64,000 nt of DNA from Telmatospirillum sp. J64-1 (GCF_006980715.1 NZ_SBHN01000013.1:1-64000), one strand, 5' to 3'; shown: positions 26,151 to 35,756, counted from the first letter of the stretch. A program made the numbers and translations. The notes: generated by a model from the sequence alone, not told the origin.

Positions 26151-27035
26151 TCAGGCCATGGCGAGCTTGTTCTTGTCCGAGTTCAGCAGGTCACCGACCA
26201 TGCGCTTCAGCTTGTCGAAGGCCTTTTCCTCGATCTGGCGCACACGTTCGCGCGAGACGCCGTAACGCTTGCCCAGTTCTTCCAGGGTCGGCGGCTCTTC
26301 GAGGAAGCGGCGCTCGGACAGGATGGTGCGTTCGCGGTCGTTCAGCTTCGCCATGGCTTCGGCCACCAGGCTCCGCTGCCAGTCGCGATGCTCGCTGTTG
26401 CCCAGCAATTCTTCCTGGTTTTCGCGGTCGTCCATCAGGAAGTCCTGCCATTCGCCGCCGGGTTCGTCGGCCGAGAGGGGCACGTTGAGCGAGCGGTCGC
26501 CGCCGATGCGACGGTTCATGGCCACCACGTCTTCTTCCGAGACATCGAGGTCGCGGGCGATTTCGGCCACGGTTTCCGGCGACAGGTCGCCGTTTTCCAG
26601 CTCGTTCAGGCGGGCCTTGGCGCTGCGCAGGTTGAAGAACAGCTTCTTCTGCGAGGCGGTGGTCCCCATCTTCACCAGCGACCAGGAATGCAGGATATGT
26701 TCCTGGATCATGGCGCGGATCCACCACAGCGCATAGGTCGCCAGACGGAAGCCGCGATCGGGGTCGAAACGTTCGACCGCCTGCATCAGGCCCACATTGC
26801 CCTCGGCGATCAGATCCTCGATGGGCAGGCCGTAGCCACGGAAGCCCTTGGCGATCTTGACCACCAGACGCAGATGGCTTCCCACCAGCAGACGGGCGGC
26901 TTCGGGATCGCGGGAATCCCGCCAGCGCATGGCCAGTTCGAGTTCCTGGTCGGCGTCCAGCATCGGATAACGGCGCACGTCCTGAAGGTAGCGCGCCATT
27001 CCGCTCGCCGGAGTCACGGTCATCATCATAGACAT
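26151..27035 (-). CDS. rpoH: RNA polymerase heat-shock sigma factor RpoH (sigma-32)
   Basis: The 294-residue sigma-70-family protein has the RpoH box QKKLFFNLR, which separates it from RpoD, plus region 2 (DLIAEGNVGLMQAVERFDP, FRLATYALWWIRAMIQEHI) and region 4 (TLEELGKRYGVSRERVRQIEE). It directs transcription of chaperone and protease genes after heat or folding stress. I chose the ATG at 27035 because AGAGGAGAG precedes it; a longer frame to 27101 lacks such a site and would lie in the leader. A perfect terminator follows. A sigma-32-like promoter upstream suggests autoregulation, as known for Caulobacter rpoH. Confidence 0.96.
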   Translation of the reverse strand: MSMMMTVTPASGMARYLQDVRRYPMLDADQELELAMRWRDSRDPEAARLLVGSHLRLVVKIAKGFRGYGLPIEDLIAEGNVGLMQAVERFDPDRGFRLATYALWWIRAMIQEHILHSWSLVKMGTTASQKKLFFNLRSAKARLNELENGDLSPETVAEIARDLDVSEEDVVAMNRRIGGDRSLNVPLSADEPGGEWQDFLMDDRENQEELLGNSEHRDWQRSLVAEAMAKLNDRERTILSERRFLEEPPTLEELGKRYGVSRERVRQIEEKAFDKLKRMVGDLLNSDKNKLAMA

Positions 27036-27138
27036 ACGGTTTCTCTCCTCTTCATGGATAGGCGTCGCCAACCTTGGCGCCGGTTGCAAACAAGCCGGCA
27101 CCTGCTGTTTTTGTTATTGCCCTTGGGGGGAGTTGGCT
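27036..27138 (-). promoter_or_regulatory. rpoH 5' leader with hairpin potential
   Basis: From the predicted transcript start near 27138 the leader is about 100 bases. CCGGCACC (27095-27102) can pair with GGCGCCGG (27076-27083) across an 11-base loop, and GCCAA/TTGGC (27068-27078) offers a competing stem. An upstream ATG about 20 bases before the rpoH start is out of frame. Temperature-sensitive leaders control rpoH translation in some bacteria. Here only folding potential is visible. Confidence 0.35.
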
Positions 27139-27144
27139 CCTTTA

Positions 27145-27172
27145 ATATGGGAACGTCCAGCGAACAATCAAG
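27145..27172 (-). promoter_or_regulatory. rpoH: Sigma-32-like promoter of rpoH
   Basis: On the minus strand CTTGATT (27172-27166) and CCCATAT (27151-27145) are 14 bases apart, close to the heat-shock consensus CTTGAAA-N13-15-CCCATNT. The same stretch can be read as a sigma-70 promoter, TTGATT-N16-CATATT, so the sigma factor is not certain. The remaining bases up to the tRNA-Arg promoter hold no gene. Confidence 0.5.
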
Positions 27173-27319
27173 ATGCAATCCCCCAAAAATATATAAGACT
27201 TTCTGGTACTTAGACCCACATCCATCGGTGTGTTTGGCCTATTCGATTGCGTGTGGGGGCAAGAGGTCTATATCGATAGGCGGGGGTGTCCGGGCGCGTT
27301 TTGTTCGACGCATTTCCCC

Positions 27320-27348
27320 CTGACGCAGGCGCATACCCATGCTATATA
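27320..27348 (+). promoter_or_regulatory. Promoter of tRNA-Arg
   Basis: CTGACG (27320-27325) and TATATA (27343-27348) are 17 bases apart and end about 20 bases before the mature tRNA. Confidence 0.6.
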
Positions 27349-27368
27349 AATTTCTTCCCTATCCCGGC

Positions 27369-27445
27369 GCGCCCGTAGCTCAGCAGGATAGAGCACAGGA
27401 TTCCTAATCCTGGGGCCACTGGTTCGAATCCAGTCGGGCGCACCA
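27369..27445 (+). tRNA. tRNA-Arg (anticodon CCT)
   Basis: The 77-base gene folds as a cloverleaf: acceptor GCGCCCG/CGGGCGC, D arm with AGCTCAGCAGGATAGAGC, anticodon stem CAGGA/TCCTG with loop TTCCTAA (CCT at 27403-27405), and T loop GGTTCGAATCC. The terminal CCA is encoded. It reads AGG codons. No T-rich terminator is obvious in the 220 bases before the next tRNA. Confidence 0.97.
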
Positions 27446-27624
27446 TCCTTCCCTTCGCCAGGGCCCGTTCCATTCCTCGGGACTCTGACCCCGGAAGCAA
27501 GAATGGGGCATGAGGAGCTTTCCAGTCCAATCGATTATTACAAATGTTTTAATCGTTTTGGTCGATTACAGCCTGCCGCCTTGGCGGCGCGGAAGGAAAA
27601 GGTCATAAGCCCCGTCAAAGGCTG

Positions 27625-27653
27625 TTGACGCTCTTTGCCAGCTTTTGTATAAG
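27625..27653 (+). promoter_or_regulatory. Promoter of tRNA-Asn
   Basis: TTGACG (27625-27630) and TATAAG (27648-27653) with the ideal 17-base spacer make a near-consensus sigma-70 promoter. The transcript would start about 10 bases before the tRNA. Confidence 0.75.
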
Positions 27654-27669
27654 GCCGGTCCCACACTGC

Positions 27670-27745
27670 TCCGGTGTAGCTCAGTCGGTAGAGCAAGCGG
27701 CTGTTAACCGCTCGGTCGTTGGTTCGAGTCCAACCGCCGGAGCCA
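27670..27745 (+). tRNA. tRNA-Asn (anticodon GTT)
   Basis: The 76-base cloverleaf has acceptor TCCGGTG/CGCCGGA (one G-T pair), D arm with AGCTCAGTCGGTAGAGC, anticodon stem AGCGG/CCGCT with loop CTGTTAA (anticodon GTT), T loop GGTTCGAGTCC and an encoded CCA. It decodes AAC and AAU. It is transcribed from its own promoter and faces the convergent histidine kinase gene. Confidence 0.97.
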
Positions 27746-27774
27746 ATTCTCCCCCCTCTTCGGAAATCCTGTCC

Positions 27775-30543
27775 TTACGCCCCGGCGGGCGTGAGTTCGG
27801 CGAGCTTTTGCTCCACCTGATCCAGCATGTCCGCCAAGTCGGCGGGGCTGGCGGTGGCGGCTGCGCTTTCCAGCTGGGCCAGCAGGACGGTCATCGCGGG
27901 ATCGGCGAAAAGCGCGGCCTTGCCGCGCAGACGATGGGCGAGTTCGGCCAGCTGGTGCCGGTCCTCCGCCGCCAGGCTTCTGCGCAGGCTGACGATATCG
28001 GCGGTGGCTTCCGTCAGGAAACGCGGAAACAGCGCCGCCAGGGCGGGGTCCAGACCCGGCGGCGGGGAATCGGCGGGAAGGGCGGCATGGGCCGCCGCCA
28101 GATGGGGCTCCAGGCGGGCGAACAGGGCTTCGCGGGCCACCGGCTTGGCGATGAAATCGTTGACCCCGGCGGCGCGGGCGGCGGCGCGTTCCTCGGCCGA
28201 GGCACCGGCGGTCAGGGCCAGGATCGGCACCGGGCGGCGGCCATGGCGGCGTTCGTTGTCGCGGATCATGCGCGTGGCCTCGAAGCCGTCGATGCCGGGC
28301 ATGCGCATGTCCATCAGGATCAGGTCGAAATTCTCGGAGGCCGCCAGGGCCACGGCCTGCGTGCCGTCCGAGGCCTCTTGTACAGTGATCGGACGCTCGG
28401 CCAGGAATTCGCGCAGCACCACCCGGTTCAGCTCGGTGTCGTCGGCCACCAGGATATGCGTCTGTCCGGGCGCCGGTTGCGGGCGCTGATCGTCGAGTAC
28501 CACCAGCGGCAAGGTGATGATGAAGCGGCTGCCCCGGCCTGGGCTGCTTTCCAGGACGATATTGCCGCCCATCAGCTCGACCAGCCGACGGCAGATGGAC
28601 AGGCCCAGCCCCGAGCCGCCATGCAGGCGCCGGGTCGAGGCATCCACCTGCACGAAGGCGCCGAAGATATCCTCCTGCTTCTCGGGGGGAATGCCGCAGC
28701 CGGTATCGCTGACCTCGAAGGTGACCAGCCGCCGCCCCGCCTCGATCTCGGGCTTGGCCGAGACCTCCAGGCGGACATGCCCCTGGGTGGTGAATTTGGC
28801 AGCATTATCGAGCAGGTTGAACAGCACCTGGCGCAGGGCGCCGCTGTCGCCGACCACCTTTCCCGGCAGCCCCGGGGACAGGCGCAGCAGCAGCCGGACC
28901 GGGCGGCCCAGGGCCTCGATCCGGCCCCGGCCGACCGCCGCCACCCCCTCGACCAGGTCGTGTAGCTGGAAGGGCACGAGGTCCAGCTCCATCTTTCCGG
29001 CTTCGAGGCGGGAGGCATCGAGGATGTTGCCCATCAGCCCGCCCAGATGCTCTCCGGTCAGGCGCAGCAGGCGCACGAGGCGGCGCTGTTTCTCGTTCAG
29101 AGGCGTGGCTTCCAGCAATTCCGTCACGCCCGCCCAGCCATGCAGGGGGGTGCGGATCTCGTGGCCGATCATGGCCAGGAATTGCGTGTTGGCGGCCTTG
29201 GCCTTTTCCAGCGCGGCGCTCCGCTCGCGCACCTCGATCTCCAGCGCGTTCTTCAGTTGCCCCAGCTCGGTCACCTTCTCTTCCAGGTCGCGGTTGGCGG
29301 CCTCCAGGCTGCGCGACAGGGAGGAGACCTGGCGCTGGTGACGCAGGCCCAAGGCGGCGGCATGGCCCAGGATGAACAGCGCGAAGCCCAGCGGGACCAT
29401 GTCCACCCCCTGCAGCAGGCGCTGATAGAGCAGGGAATCGTGCAGCGCCGCAGCGGTCAGGGCGATAGTGCCCAGCAGCACCGGCAGGGCGGCGACGCGC
29501 CCCCGGTGCCAGGCCAGGGCCAGCCCCACCAGGCCCAGCAGCAGGGAAGAGAAGACCACGCCCTGCATGGGCTCGCGCAGCAGGGTATAGGTTTCCGGCG
29601 GCACGATCAGGGCGAACAGCGAGGTGCCGACGGACAGGACCATGGCGACGGTCACCGCAAGGGACGGAATCTCGCGCGGGAACAGGCGGCGCAGGATCAG
29701 GAGATAGAGGCCGGAAAACAGGAAGAAGGGATGATAGCTTCCCGGCAGGTGCCACAGATCGGCGCGGAAGCCGTCGCCGAAGACCACGTAGAGCTGCCCG
29801 TTCATGGCCGTGCGCATGGCGGCCAGCAGCGACAGCAGCAGGAAGGGAGCGAATTCCGAGCCCCTGCCGATGCGCAGATGGAAGGTCAGCTGGAACAGGG
29901 CGATCAGCAGCATCGCCCCCAGCGCCACCCAATAGACCGCCCGGCGGCGCTCCAGGCCGATCGCCAGGTCCTTCGGCTGTCCCAGTTCGAGGGCCAGCCC
30001 CGGCCCACCTTCGAAATGATGGTAATTGGCGACTTCCAGGACCAGGTCGAGCTGCGGCCCGGCGGCGGGCAGGATGACGACGCTGCGCACGGTTTCCGGC
30101 CAGGATTCCGCGCGGCGCTCCCCCACCTGGCCGCGTGAGTCGATCAGGCTGTCATTGGCGAACAGGCGATAGGCGGAATTGATGTCGGGCAGCAGCAGCC
30201 CCAGGGCCGGGGGCATATTGCCGGGCAGCAGCACCCGCAGGCGGAAGGTGCCATAGCCTTGCCCGCCTAAGGTCTGGCCGTCGATGACGGCGCCGTTCCA
30301 CATGCGCGGCAACGACAGGAAGGAAGGGCCGGGGTCGGGCGGCAGGTCGGCGGCCCAGCGCTGCCAGTGGAATTCCCATTCCCCCCGCAAGGGCAGGCTG
30401 CGCTGCGTCTCGAAGTCCCACTCGCGCAGGTCCAGTATCCCGGCCACGGCGCGGGGCGGCGCGTCGGCAAGGGCGGTGTTTTCCGAACAGAGCCAGGCGA
30501 ACAGGAGAAGGAAGGAGGAGGCAACCCGCCGTACAAGACGCAT
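27775..30543 (-). CDS. Hybrid sensor histidine kinase with 7TMR-DISM sensor, receiver and HPt domains
   Basis: The 922-residue protein holds a whole phosphorelay. It has a signal peptide (about 1-27), a periplasmic 7TMR-DISM extracellular domain resembling a carbohydrate-binding fold (about 40-180), seven membrane segments (about 190-400), a short coiled coil (about 405-450), HisKA with H461 in MIGHEIRTPLHGW, an HATPase domain (DNAAKF, DTGCGIP, GSGLGLSIC), a receiver with D745 in LILMDMRMPG, and a C-terminal HPt domain with H870 in LAHRLRGKAALF. The signal is unknown; a DISM sensor suggests an envelope ligand. No response regulator lies next to it, so the output partner is elsewhere. Confidence 0.93.
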   Translation of the reverse strand: MRLVRRVASSFLLLFAWLCSENTALADAPPRAVAGILDLREWDFETQRSLPLRGEWEFHWQRWAADLPPDPGPSFLSLPRMWNGAVIDGQTLGGQGYGTFRLRVLLPGNMPPALGLLLPDINSAYRLFANDSLIDSRGQVGERRAESWPETVRSVVILPAAGPQLDLVLEVANYHHFEGGPGLALELGQPKDLAIGLERRRAVYWVALGAMLLIALFQLTFHLRIGRGSEFAPFLLLSLLAAMRTAMNGQLYVVFGDGFRADLWHLPGSYHPFFLFSGLYLLILRRLFPREIPSLAVTVAMVLSVGTSLFALIVPPETYTLLREPMQGVVFSSLLLGLVGLALAWHRGRVAALPVLLGTIALTAAALHDSLLYQRLLQGVDMVPLGFALFILGHAAALGLRHQRQVSSLSRSLEAANRDLEEKVTELGQLKNALEIEVRERSAALEKAKAANTQFLAMIGHEIRTPLHGWAGVTELLEATPLNEKQRRLVRLLRLTGEHLGGLMGNILDASRLEAGKMELDLVPFQLHDLVEGVAAVGRGRIEALGRPVRLLLRLSPGLPGKVVGDSGALRQVLFNLLDNAAKFTTQGHVRLEVSAKPEIEAGRRLVTFEVSDTGCGIPPEKQEDIFGAFVQVDASTRRLHGGSGLGLSICRRLVELMGGNIVLESSPGRGSRFIITLPLVVLDDQRPQPAPGQTHILVADDTELNRVVLREFLAERPITVQEASDGTQAVALAASENFDLILMDMRMPGIDGFEATRMIRDNERRHGRRPVPILALTAGASAEERAAARAAGVNDFIAKPVAREALFARLEPHLAAAHAALPADSPPPGLDPALAALFPRFLTEATADIVSLRRSLAAEDRHQLAELAHRLRGKAALFADPAMTVLLAQLESAAATASPADLADMLDQVEQKLAELTPAGA

Positions 30544-30616
30544 GGCTCACGGCCAAAAGCTGTAGAAGCTGCCGCATCCTATCCTTTTTCGCGCGTCCGC
30601 GCCAAGCAAGTCCCCT

Positions 30617-31414
30617 TCAGAGGCAGGCGACGACGGCCCGGCGGGCCAGCACGCCGATCAGATGGGCGCGGTATTCGGGCGAGCCGTGCAGGTCGGAATT
30701 GAGGCCCTCGGCGGCGATATCCAGCCCGGCCAGGGCTTCCGGGCGGAAGGAATGGGTCAGGCTGGTTTCCATCTCGCCCTGGCGGAAGACGCAGGGACCG
30801 GCCCCGGTGACTGCGACGCGCACCCCGCCGTCCTGCATCACGCCGACGAAGACTCCGACCAGGGCGAAGCGCGAAGCGGGCTGGTCCATGCGGGCATAGG
30901 CGGCGGTCCGGGGAATGGGGAAGCGCACCGCGACCACCAGCTCGCCCGGTTGCAGGGCGGTTTCCAGGATGTCGATGAAGAAATCGGCGGCGGCGATCTC
31001 GCGCCGGTCGGTCACCACCACCGCGTCCAGTCCCAGCAGGGCGGCGGGATAATCGGCGGCGGGGTCGTTATTGGCGATGGAGCCGCCCAGCGTGCCGCGA
31101 TGCCGCACCTGCTGGTCGCCGATCTTGGCGGCCATGGCCGACAGGGCGGGGATGGCCTGGGTCACTTCGGCGGATTCGGCGATCTCGGCATGGGTGGTCA
31201 GGGCGCCGATGGTGACGGCCTGGGGCGAGAGGTCGATGCCGCGCAATTCGGGGACGCCGGAAAGGTCCACCAGGGCGCTGGGCGCGGCCAGGCGTTGCTT
31301 CATGACCGGCAGCAGGGTCTGCCCCCCGGCCAGCGGCCGGGCCTCGGGCGATTCGGCCAGCAGCGCCAGGGCGTCCTTCAGGCTGCATGGACGGTGATAG
31401 GCGAAATCATACAT
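30617..31414 (-). CDS. Molybdenum hydroxylase FAD subunit (CoxM/XdhB-like)
   Basis: The 265-residue protein is the FAD-binding subunit of a xanthine dehydrogenase/CO dehydrogenase-type enzyme. It has PLAGGQTLLPVMKQRL near the start, the second flavin loop RHRGTLGGSIANNDPAADYP, and a C-terminal CO-dehydrogenase flavoprotein domain. It moves electrons from the iron-sulfur subunit to the acceptor. I chose ATG 31414 because GGGGGTGG lies just upstream and because it follows the 2Fe-2S subunit gene by 22 bases. No molybdopterin-binding large subunit is present in the window. Confidence 0.9.
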   Translation of the reverse strand: MYDFAYHRPCSLKDALALLAESPEARPLAGGQTLLPVMKQRLAAPSALVDLSGVPELRGIDLSPQAVTIGALTTHAEIAESAEVTQAIPALSAMAAKIGDQQVRHRGTLGGSIANNDPAADYPAALLGLDAVVVTDRREIAAADFFIDILETALQPGELVVAVRFPIPRTAAYARMDQPASRFALVGVFVGVMQDGGVRVAVTGAGPCVFRQGEMETSLTHSFRPEALAGLDIAAEGLNSDLHGSPEYRAHLIGVLARRAVVACL

Positions 31415-31436
31415 CGGCCACCCCCGGGGTGAGAGG

Positions 31437-31904
<468 letters not shown>

Positions 31905-32051
31905 CGGAAATTTCCCGTATCCGTCCCGCGTCATGCGAGAGCATCCCGCGCTTCGCTGCGGGCGGCTGCGCGGCTCTGATCCAGCAGATGAGATGGGAGA
32001 AGCGCGAAGGGGCTTCAACCCCCGCGTAAGCATCTCCCGTCCTTCGGCTAC

Positions 32052-33041
32052 TCAGCGCAGATGGCGGAAATCCTGGGTCGCCTGGATCAGGGCGCGGCGC
32101 AGCGGAGGCTCCATGGCGGAATGACCGGCATCGGGGATCATCGTCAGGCGGCAGCTCGGCCAGGCCTGGGCTAGTTCGTAGGCGGTGGCGGGCGGGCAGA
32201 CCACGTCGTAGCGGCCCTGCACGATGACGGCGGGATGGTCCTTCAGCACGGAAATGCCGCGCAGCAGCTCGCCTTCCTCCAGGAAGCCGCCATGCATCAT
32301 GTAATGGGCCTCCAGCCGCGCCATGGCCAGGGCGTCCTCGCCCGCCCGTCCGCTGCTGGCCGGGCGTCCCGCCGTTTCCGGCGGCGGCAGCAGGCGCGAG
32401 CAGGCCTCTTCATAGGCGCACCAGGACAGTGCGGCGGGCAGATGAACGTCGCGGTCGGGATGGATCAGCCGGCGGTGATAGGCGTCCAGCGGATCGCCCC
32501 GCTCTTCCGCGGGCAGGAATTCGAGGAAGCGGCGACCGGCCTCGGGGAAGATCTGGCCCATGCGGTAGAGGAACCATTCTACCTCGGCGCGGCGGAACAG
32601 GAAGACCCCGCGCAGCACGAAGCCGAGGCAGCGTTCGGGATGGGCGATGCCATAGGCCAGCGCCAGCGTGCTGCCCCAGGAACCGCCGAAGACCAGCCAG
32701 CGCTCGATGCCCAGATGGCGGCGCAGGGCCTCGATATCGGCCACCAGGTCGGCGGTGGTGTTGGCCTCGATCCCGGCCTTGGGGACCGAGCGCCCGGCGC
32801 CGCGCTGGTCGAACAGCACCACCCGCCAGTGGCGGGGGTCGAAGAAACGGCGGAAGACGGGCGAGGCCCCGGCTCCCGGCCCGCCATGCAGGAACAGCGC
32901 CGCCACGCCCTGGGCATTGCCGGATTGCTCCCAGTACAGGCTATGGCCGCCGGAAACGTCCAGCATGCCGCGCTCATAGGGTTCGAGAGGGGGGAAAAGG
33001 TCCTGCGCCTTCAAGAAGGGGCTGCGTTGATCGGGGGCCAT
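32052..33041 (-). CDS. pip: Proline iminopeptidase
   Basis: The 329-residue alpha/beta hydrolase (peptidase S33) releases N-terminal proline from peptides in the cytoplasm. It has the oxyanion motif [10 protein letters not shown], the family-specific DQRGAGRS, the nucleophile elbow GGSWGS, the late Asp in GRYDVVCPP and His in DAGHSAMEP. The helical cap lies between about residues 145 and 245. The start is ATG with only a weak ribosome site. It is followed on the same strand by the coxS-like gene after 147 bases, so the two may not share an operon. Confidence 0.95.
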   Translation of the reverse strand: MAPDQRSPFLKAQDLFPPLEPYERGMLDVSGGHSLYWEQSGNAQGVAALFLHGGPGAGASPVFRRFFDPRHWRVVLFDQRGAGRSVPKAGIEANTTADLVADIEALRRHLGIERWLVFGGSWGSTLALAYGIAHPERCLGFVLRGVFLFRRAEVEWFLYRMGQIFPEAGRRFLEFLPAEERGDPLDAYHRRLIHPDRDVHLPAALSWCAYEEACSRLLPPPETAGRPASSGRAGEDALAMARLEAHYMMHGGFLEEGELLRGISVLKDHPAVIVQGRYDVVCPPATAYELAQAWPSCRLTMIPDAGHSAMEPPLRRALIQATQDFRHLR

Positions 33042-33084
33042 GTCTGGATATTAGCGCCGCTTGCGCCGGCGGCAAGGGCCGCGA

Positions 33085-33891
33085 TCACGACAGGATTTCG
33101 ATCTGCTCGGGATGGCTGACCTCAATGCGCGGGCCGTTATGGGATTTCAGCCAGCCGCGTACCCGGATTTCCCGTCCCTGCAAGGCCAGCGGGTCGATGC
33201 CCGCCTGGCGGAACAGGGCCAGGGCCGCGCGGTCCAGGCGCAGGCTGAACTCCCCGCGCCAGTCCTTGCTGAAATTCAGGAAGACCTGGTTGCCGACCCG
33301 CGTCGCCTCGACCACCCGGCCTTCGACCAGTTGATAGCTGTCGATCAGGCCGTCCAGTCCGTCGGGGCTGCGCACTGCATAGAAATCGTGGCCCCAGATG
33401 CCGCGCCTTGCCGCCCGTGCCTCGGCCTCGCGCGCCAGCATCTCGGGCACGACGGAGCGGTTGTCGGGGAAGGTATAGACCCGCGCCATGCCCTGGCGCA
33501 GCATCTCGCCCTGCACCCACAGCCCGTCCTCGCGGAAGAGATGGGCGAGATGGCGGCCATGCCGGTCCTTTGGCGCGCCGCCATGGCGCAGTTCGACGAT
33601 CCGCCCCTGCACCATCTCTTCCAAGGCGCGCTTGGACTCCTCGGCCAGCGGCCAAGTGGGGAAATTGCGCCGTCCCAGGGGCAGCTTCGGCGCCTGCAGG
33701 CCGACCAGCCGTACCTGGCTGCCGTCCTCCAGCCGCACCGTGTCGCCGTCCACGACTTCGACCACCCGCGCCGAGGGACCCGGCGTCAGCGCCTCGCGCG
33801 GGGAGGCCTCGGCCAGGACGGGCAGCAGCAGGACCAGCAGCGCCATCACTCCGGCAGGTAATTTTCCGTTCGCCGCCAGTAACTTCCGCAT
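33085..33891 (-). CDS. Staphylococcal-nuclease-fold protein with altered catalytic residues
   Basis: The 268-residue exported protein has a signal peptide (about 10-30) and an SNase-like OB fold: VVDGDTVRL (Asp21 equivalent), VRLVGLQAPKLPLG, and DRHGRHLAHLF (Arg87 equivalent kept). In S. aureus nuclease the second motif reads VDTPE, giving calcium ligand Asp40 and catalytic Glu43; here these are Gln and Lys. Arg35 is kept. A further domain of about 90 residues follows. I recall the QAPKLPLG version from other Alphaproteobacteria, so this seems a stable subfamily with a changed activity. A strong GGAGG site precedes the ATG. Confidence 0.85.
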   Translation of the reverse strand: MRKLLAANGKLPAGVMALLVLLLPVLAEASPREALTPGPSARVVEVVDGDTVRLEDGSQVRLVGLQAPKLPLGRRNFPTWPLAEESKRALEEMVQGRIVELRHGGAPKDRHGRHLAHLFREDGLWVQGEMLRQGMARVYTFPDNRSVVPEMLAREAEARAARRGIWGHDFYAVRSPDGLDGLIDSYQLVEGRVVEATRVGNQVFLNFSKDWRGEFSLRLDRAALALFRQAGIDPLALQGREIRVRGWLKSHNGPRIEVSHPEQIEILS

Positions 33892-34027
33892 GAACCCTCC
33901 TTACCTCCTCAAGGCATGTCTTAATGTAAGCGCGGCAGGGGGGAGAGCAAAAAGAAAGGCCTCTACCTCTACGGGAAGCGCGCGGTTCCGTTCAAAGCCG
34001 AGCATAATCAAGCAGGGAGGTGCGAGT

Positions 34028-35047
34028 TTGTACAACCTGGACGCCAAGGACTGGGCCAAGAGCGACGATTGGCGCCGGATGCAGGGCGAGGCGCTGGAGC
34101 GCTTGGGCCATGGTCCGTTGCGCACGCCGTCGCGCCGGATGCTGGAAGGGCCCGGCTTTCGCCTGCTCGACCATGGCGGCGAGGGGCCGCCCGTGCTGCT
34201 GCTGCCCGCGCCCATCAAGCGGGCCTATATCTGGGACCTGAACGAGCGGGCCAGCGTGGTGCGCCGCTGCTTGGAAAACGGCTGCCGGGTGCTGCTGCTG
34301 GAATGGATCGAGGACGAACGGATCAACCAAGCCGGCCTGGCTTGGCATGCCTGCGATGTCCCTCTGGCCTGTGCCGAGGCCATCCGTGCCGAGACGGGGG
34401 ACTGGCCGGCAATCGTCGGCCACAGCCTGGGCGGCACCTTCGCCGCCATCTTCGCCGCGCTGTATCCCCAATGCCTGCGCGGGGTGGTCCTGGTGGCCGG
34501 GCCGGTGCGCTTCGGTCCCGCCGCCGGGCCGCTGGGCACGCTCGTCGCCTCCTCGCCGCCGGCGGGGATCGTGACTGCGGGCCTGGAACGGGTGCCGGGG
34601 CGGATGCTCAACATGGCCGCCGCCACCGCCTCGCCCGAGGAATTCATCTGGTGGCGCATGGCCGATTGGGCCGCCAGCCTCGCGGATCCCCCGGCCATGC
34701 GGCTGCATATGCAGGTGATGCGCTGGAGCATGGACGAATTCGCCATGCCCGTCCGCCTGTTCCGCGAGGTCATGGAACTGCTCTATCGCCGCGACCTGTT
34801 CCATCGCGGGCGGCTGGTCCTGGGCGGGCGGCTGGCCCGGCCGCGTTTGTCGGTGCCGCTGTTCTCGGTGGTGGACCCGGTCGGCACCATCGTTCCTCCC
34901 TCCTCGATCCTCGGCCTGTCTCCGGACCGCTGCGAGGAATATGAAGGCGATCACGGTGTCGGCCTGCGCCATGTCGGCATGCTGGTGGGAGCCAGCGCCC
35001 AGCGCCGCCTCTGGCCGCGCATCATCCGCTGGATGCATGATCTGTGA
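34028..35047 (+). CDS. Alpha/beta hydrolase, PhaC-like with a serine nucleophile
   Basis: The 339-residue protein resembles the PHA synthase/depolymerase branch: VLLLPAPIKRAYIWDL, RVLLLEWIEDERIN, nucleophile elbow GHSLGG, and late VVDPVGTIVPP with EGDHGVG supplying Asp and His. True PHA synthases have cysteine in GxCxG; the serine here suggests a hydrolase. I chose TTG 34028 because GGAGG ends 7 bases before it and similarity to the family begins there. It is divergent from the SNase-like gene and stands 83 bases before a YdjM-like gene. Substrate unknown; a short-chain hydroxyalkanoate is a guess. Confidence 0.8.
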   Translation: MYNLDAKDWAKSDDWRRMQGEALERLGHGPLRTPSRRMLEGPGFRLLDHGGEGPPVLLLPAPIKRAYIWDLNERASVVRRCLENGCRVLLLEWIEDERINQAGLAWHACDVPLACAEAIRAETGDWPAIVGHSLGGTFAAIFAALYPQCLRGVVLVAGPVRFGPAAGPLGTLVASSPPAGIVTAGLERVPGRMLNMAAATASPEEFIWWRMADWAASLADPPAMRLHMQVMRWSMDEFAMPVRLFREVMELLYRRDLFHRGRLVLGGRLARPRLSVPLFSVVDPVGTIVPPSSILGLSPDRCEEYEGDHGVGLRHVGMLVGASAQRRLWPRIIRWMHDL

Positions 35048-35130
35048 AAATCGTGAAAGGCCGGTCTGCCGCTTGCTTTCCGTGAGGCCGGCAGGCTAGA
35101 AGGGCGCCCTTCTGGAGGAGAGCGCAGCCA

Positions 35131-35616
35131 ATGATGGCGAAATCCCACATGGTCGTCGGCGGCGCAAGCTGGGTGCTGGTCGCCGCTGCGGCGGGCATGG
35201 ACCCGCTCGACCCGCAGGGGATTGCCCTGGCGGTGTTCGGGGCATTGCTGCCCGATATCGACCATCCGCAATCCTGGGCCGGGCGCAAGTTCCGGCTGAT
35301 TTCGGTTCCCTTGGCGGCCCTGGTGGGCCATCGCGGCGTGACCCATTCCCTGCTGGCGACCCTGGCTTGTTTGCTGGCCGTGCTGTGGATGGGCATGGAG
35401 GCGATGGCGACGCCGCTGGTGGTGGGCTATCTGTCCCATCTCGCGGCCGATACCTGCACCCCTTCGGGTGTGCCCTATCTCTGGCCCTCGCGCCGCCGCT
35501 TCACTCTCAATCTCTGCCGCACCGGCAGTGCGGCCGAATACGGCATCGTGACGGCCGTGGCCGCCGGGGCGGCCTGGGCGGCAGGCGTTCCGGTCGAAGC
35601 CCTGCTGCCGAATTAA
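35131..35616 (+). CDS. YdjM-family membrane-bound metal-dependent hydrolase
   Basis: The 161-residue membrane protein has the YdjM/DUF457 pattern: KSHMVVGGASWV at the N-terminus, LLPDIDHPQS, GHRGVTHSLL and GYLSHLAADTCTPSGV, whose His and Asp residues would bind metal, with three or four membrane segments between them. The E. coli YdjM gene belongs to the LexA regulon, but I see no LexA box here. GGAGGAGAG lies about 10 bases before the ATG. The function of the family is unknown. Confidence 0.88.
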   Translation: MMAKSHMVVGGASWVLVAAAAGMDPLDPQGIALAVFGALLPDIDHPQSWAGRKFRLISVPLAALVGHRGVTHSLLATLACLLAVLWMGMEAMATPLVVGYLSHLAADTCTPSGVPYLWPSRRRFTLNLCRTGSAAEYGIVTAVAAGAAWAAGVPVEALLPN

Positions 35617-35756
35617 CCTTCATCCAGCGGTAACAAAGTTTCTCTTGCCTGAGCGGCGGGGCTGCTTAAGTAGCCTTATGAGGCTGGCAGCATGCTATGC
35701 CTTTAGAATGAGTATAATAAAAATATTACCCAATATGGACAAAAGGGGAAAGTTTA

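Noticed and set aside
31905-32051. Remnant of a molybdopterin large subunit upstream of coxS
   Set aside because: The 147 bases show no frame or motif of that family in any direction that I could recognise.
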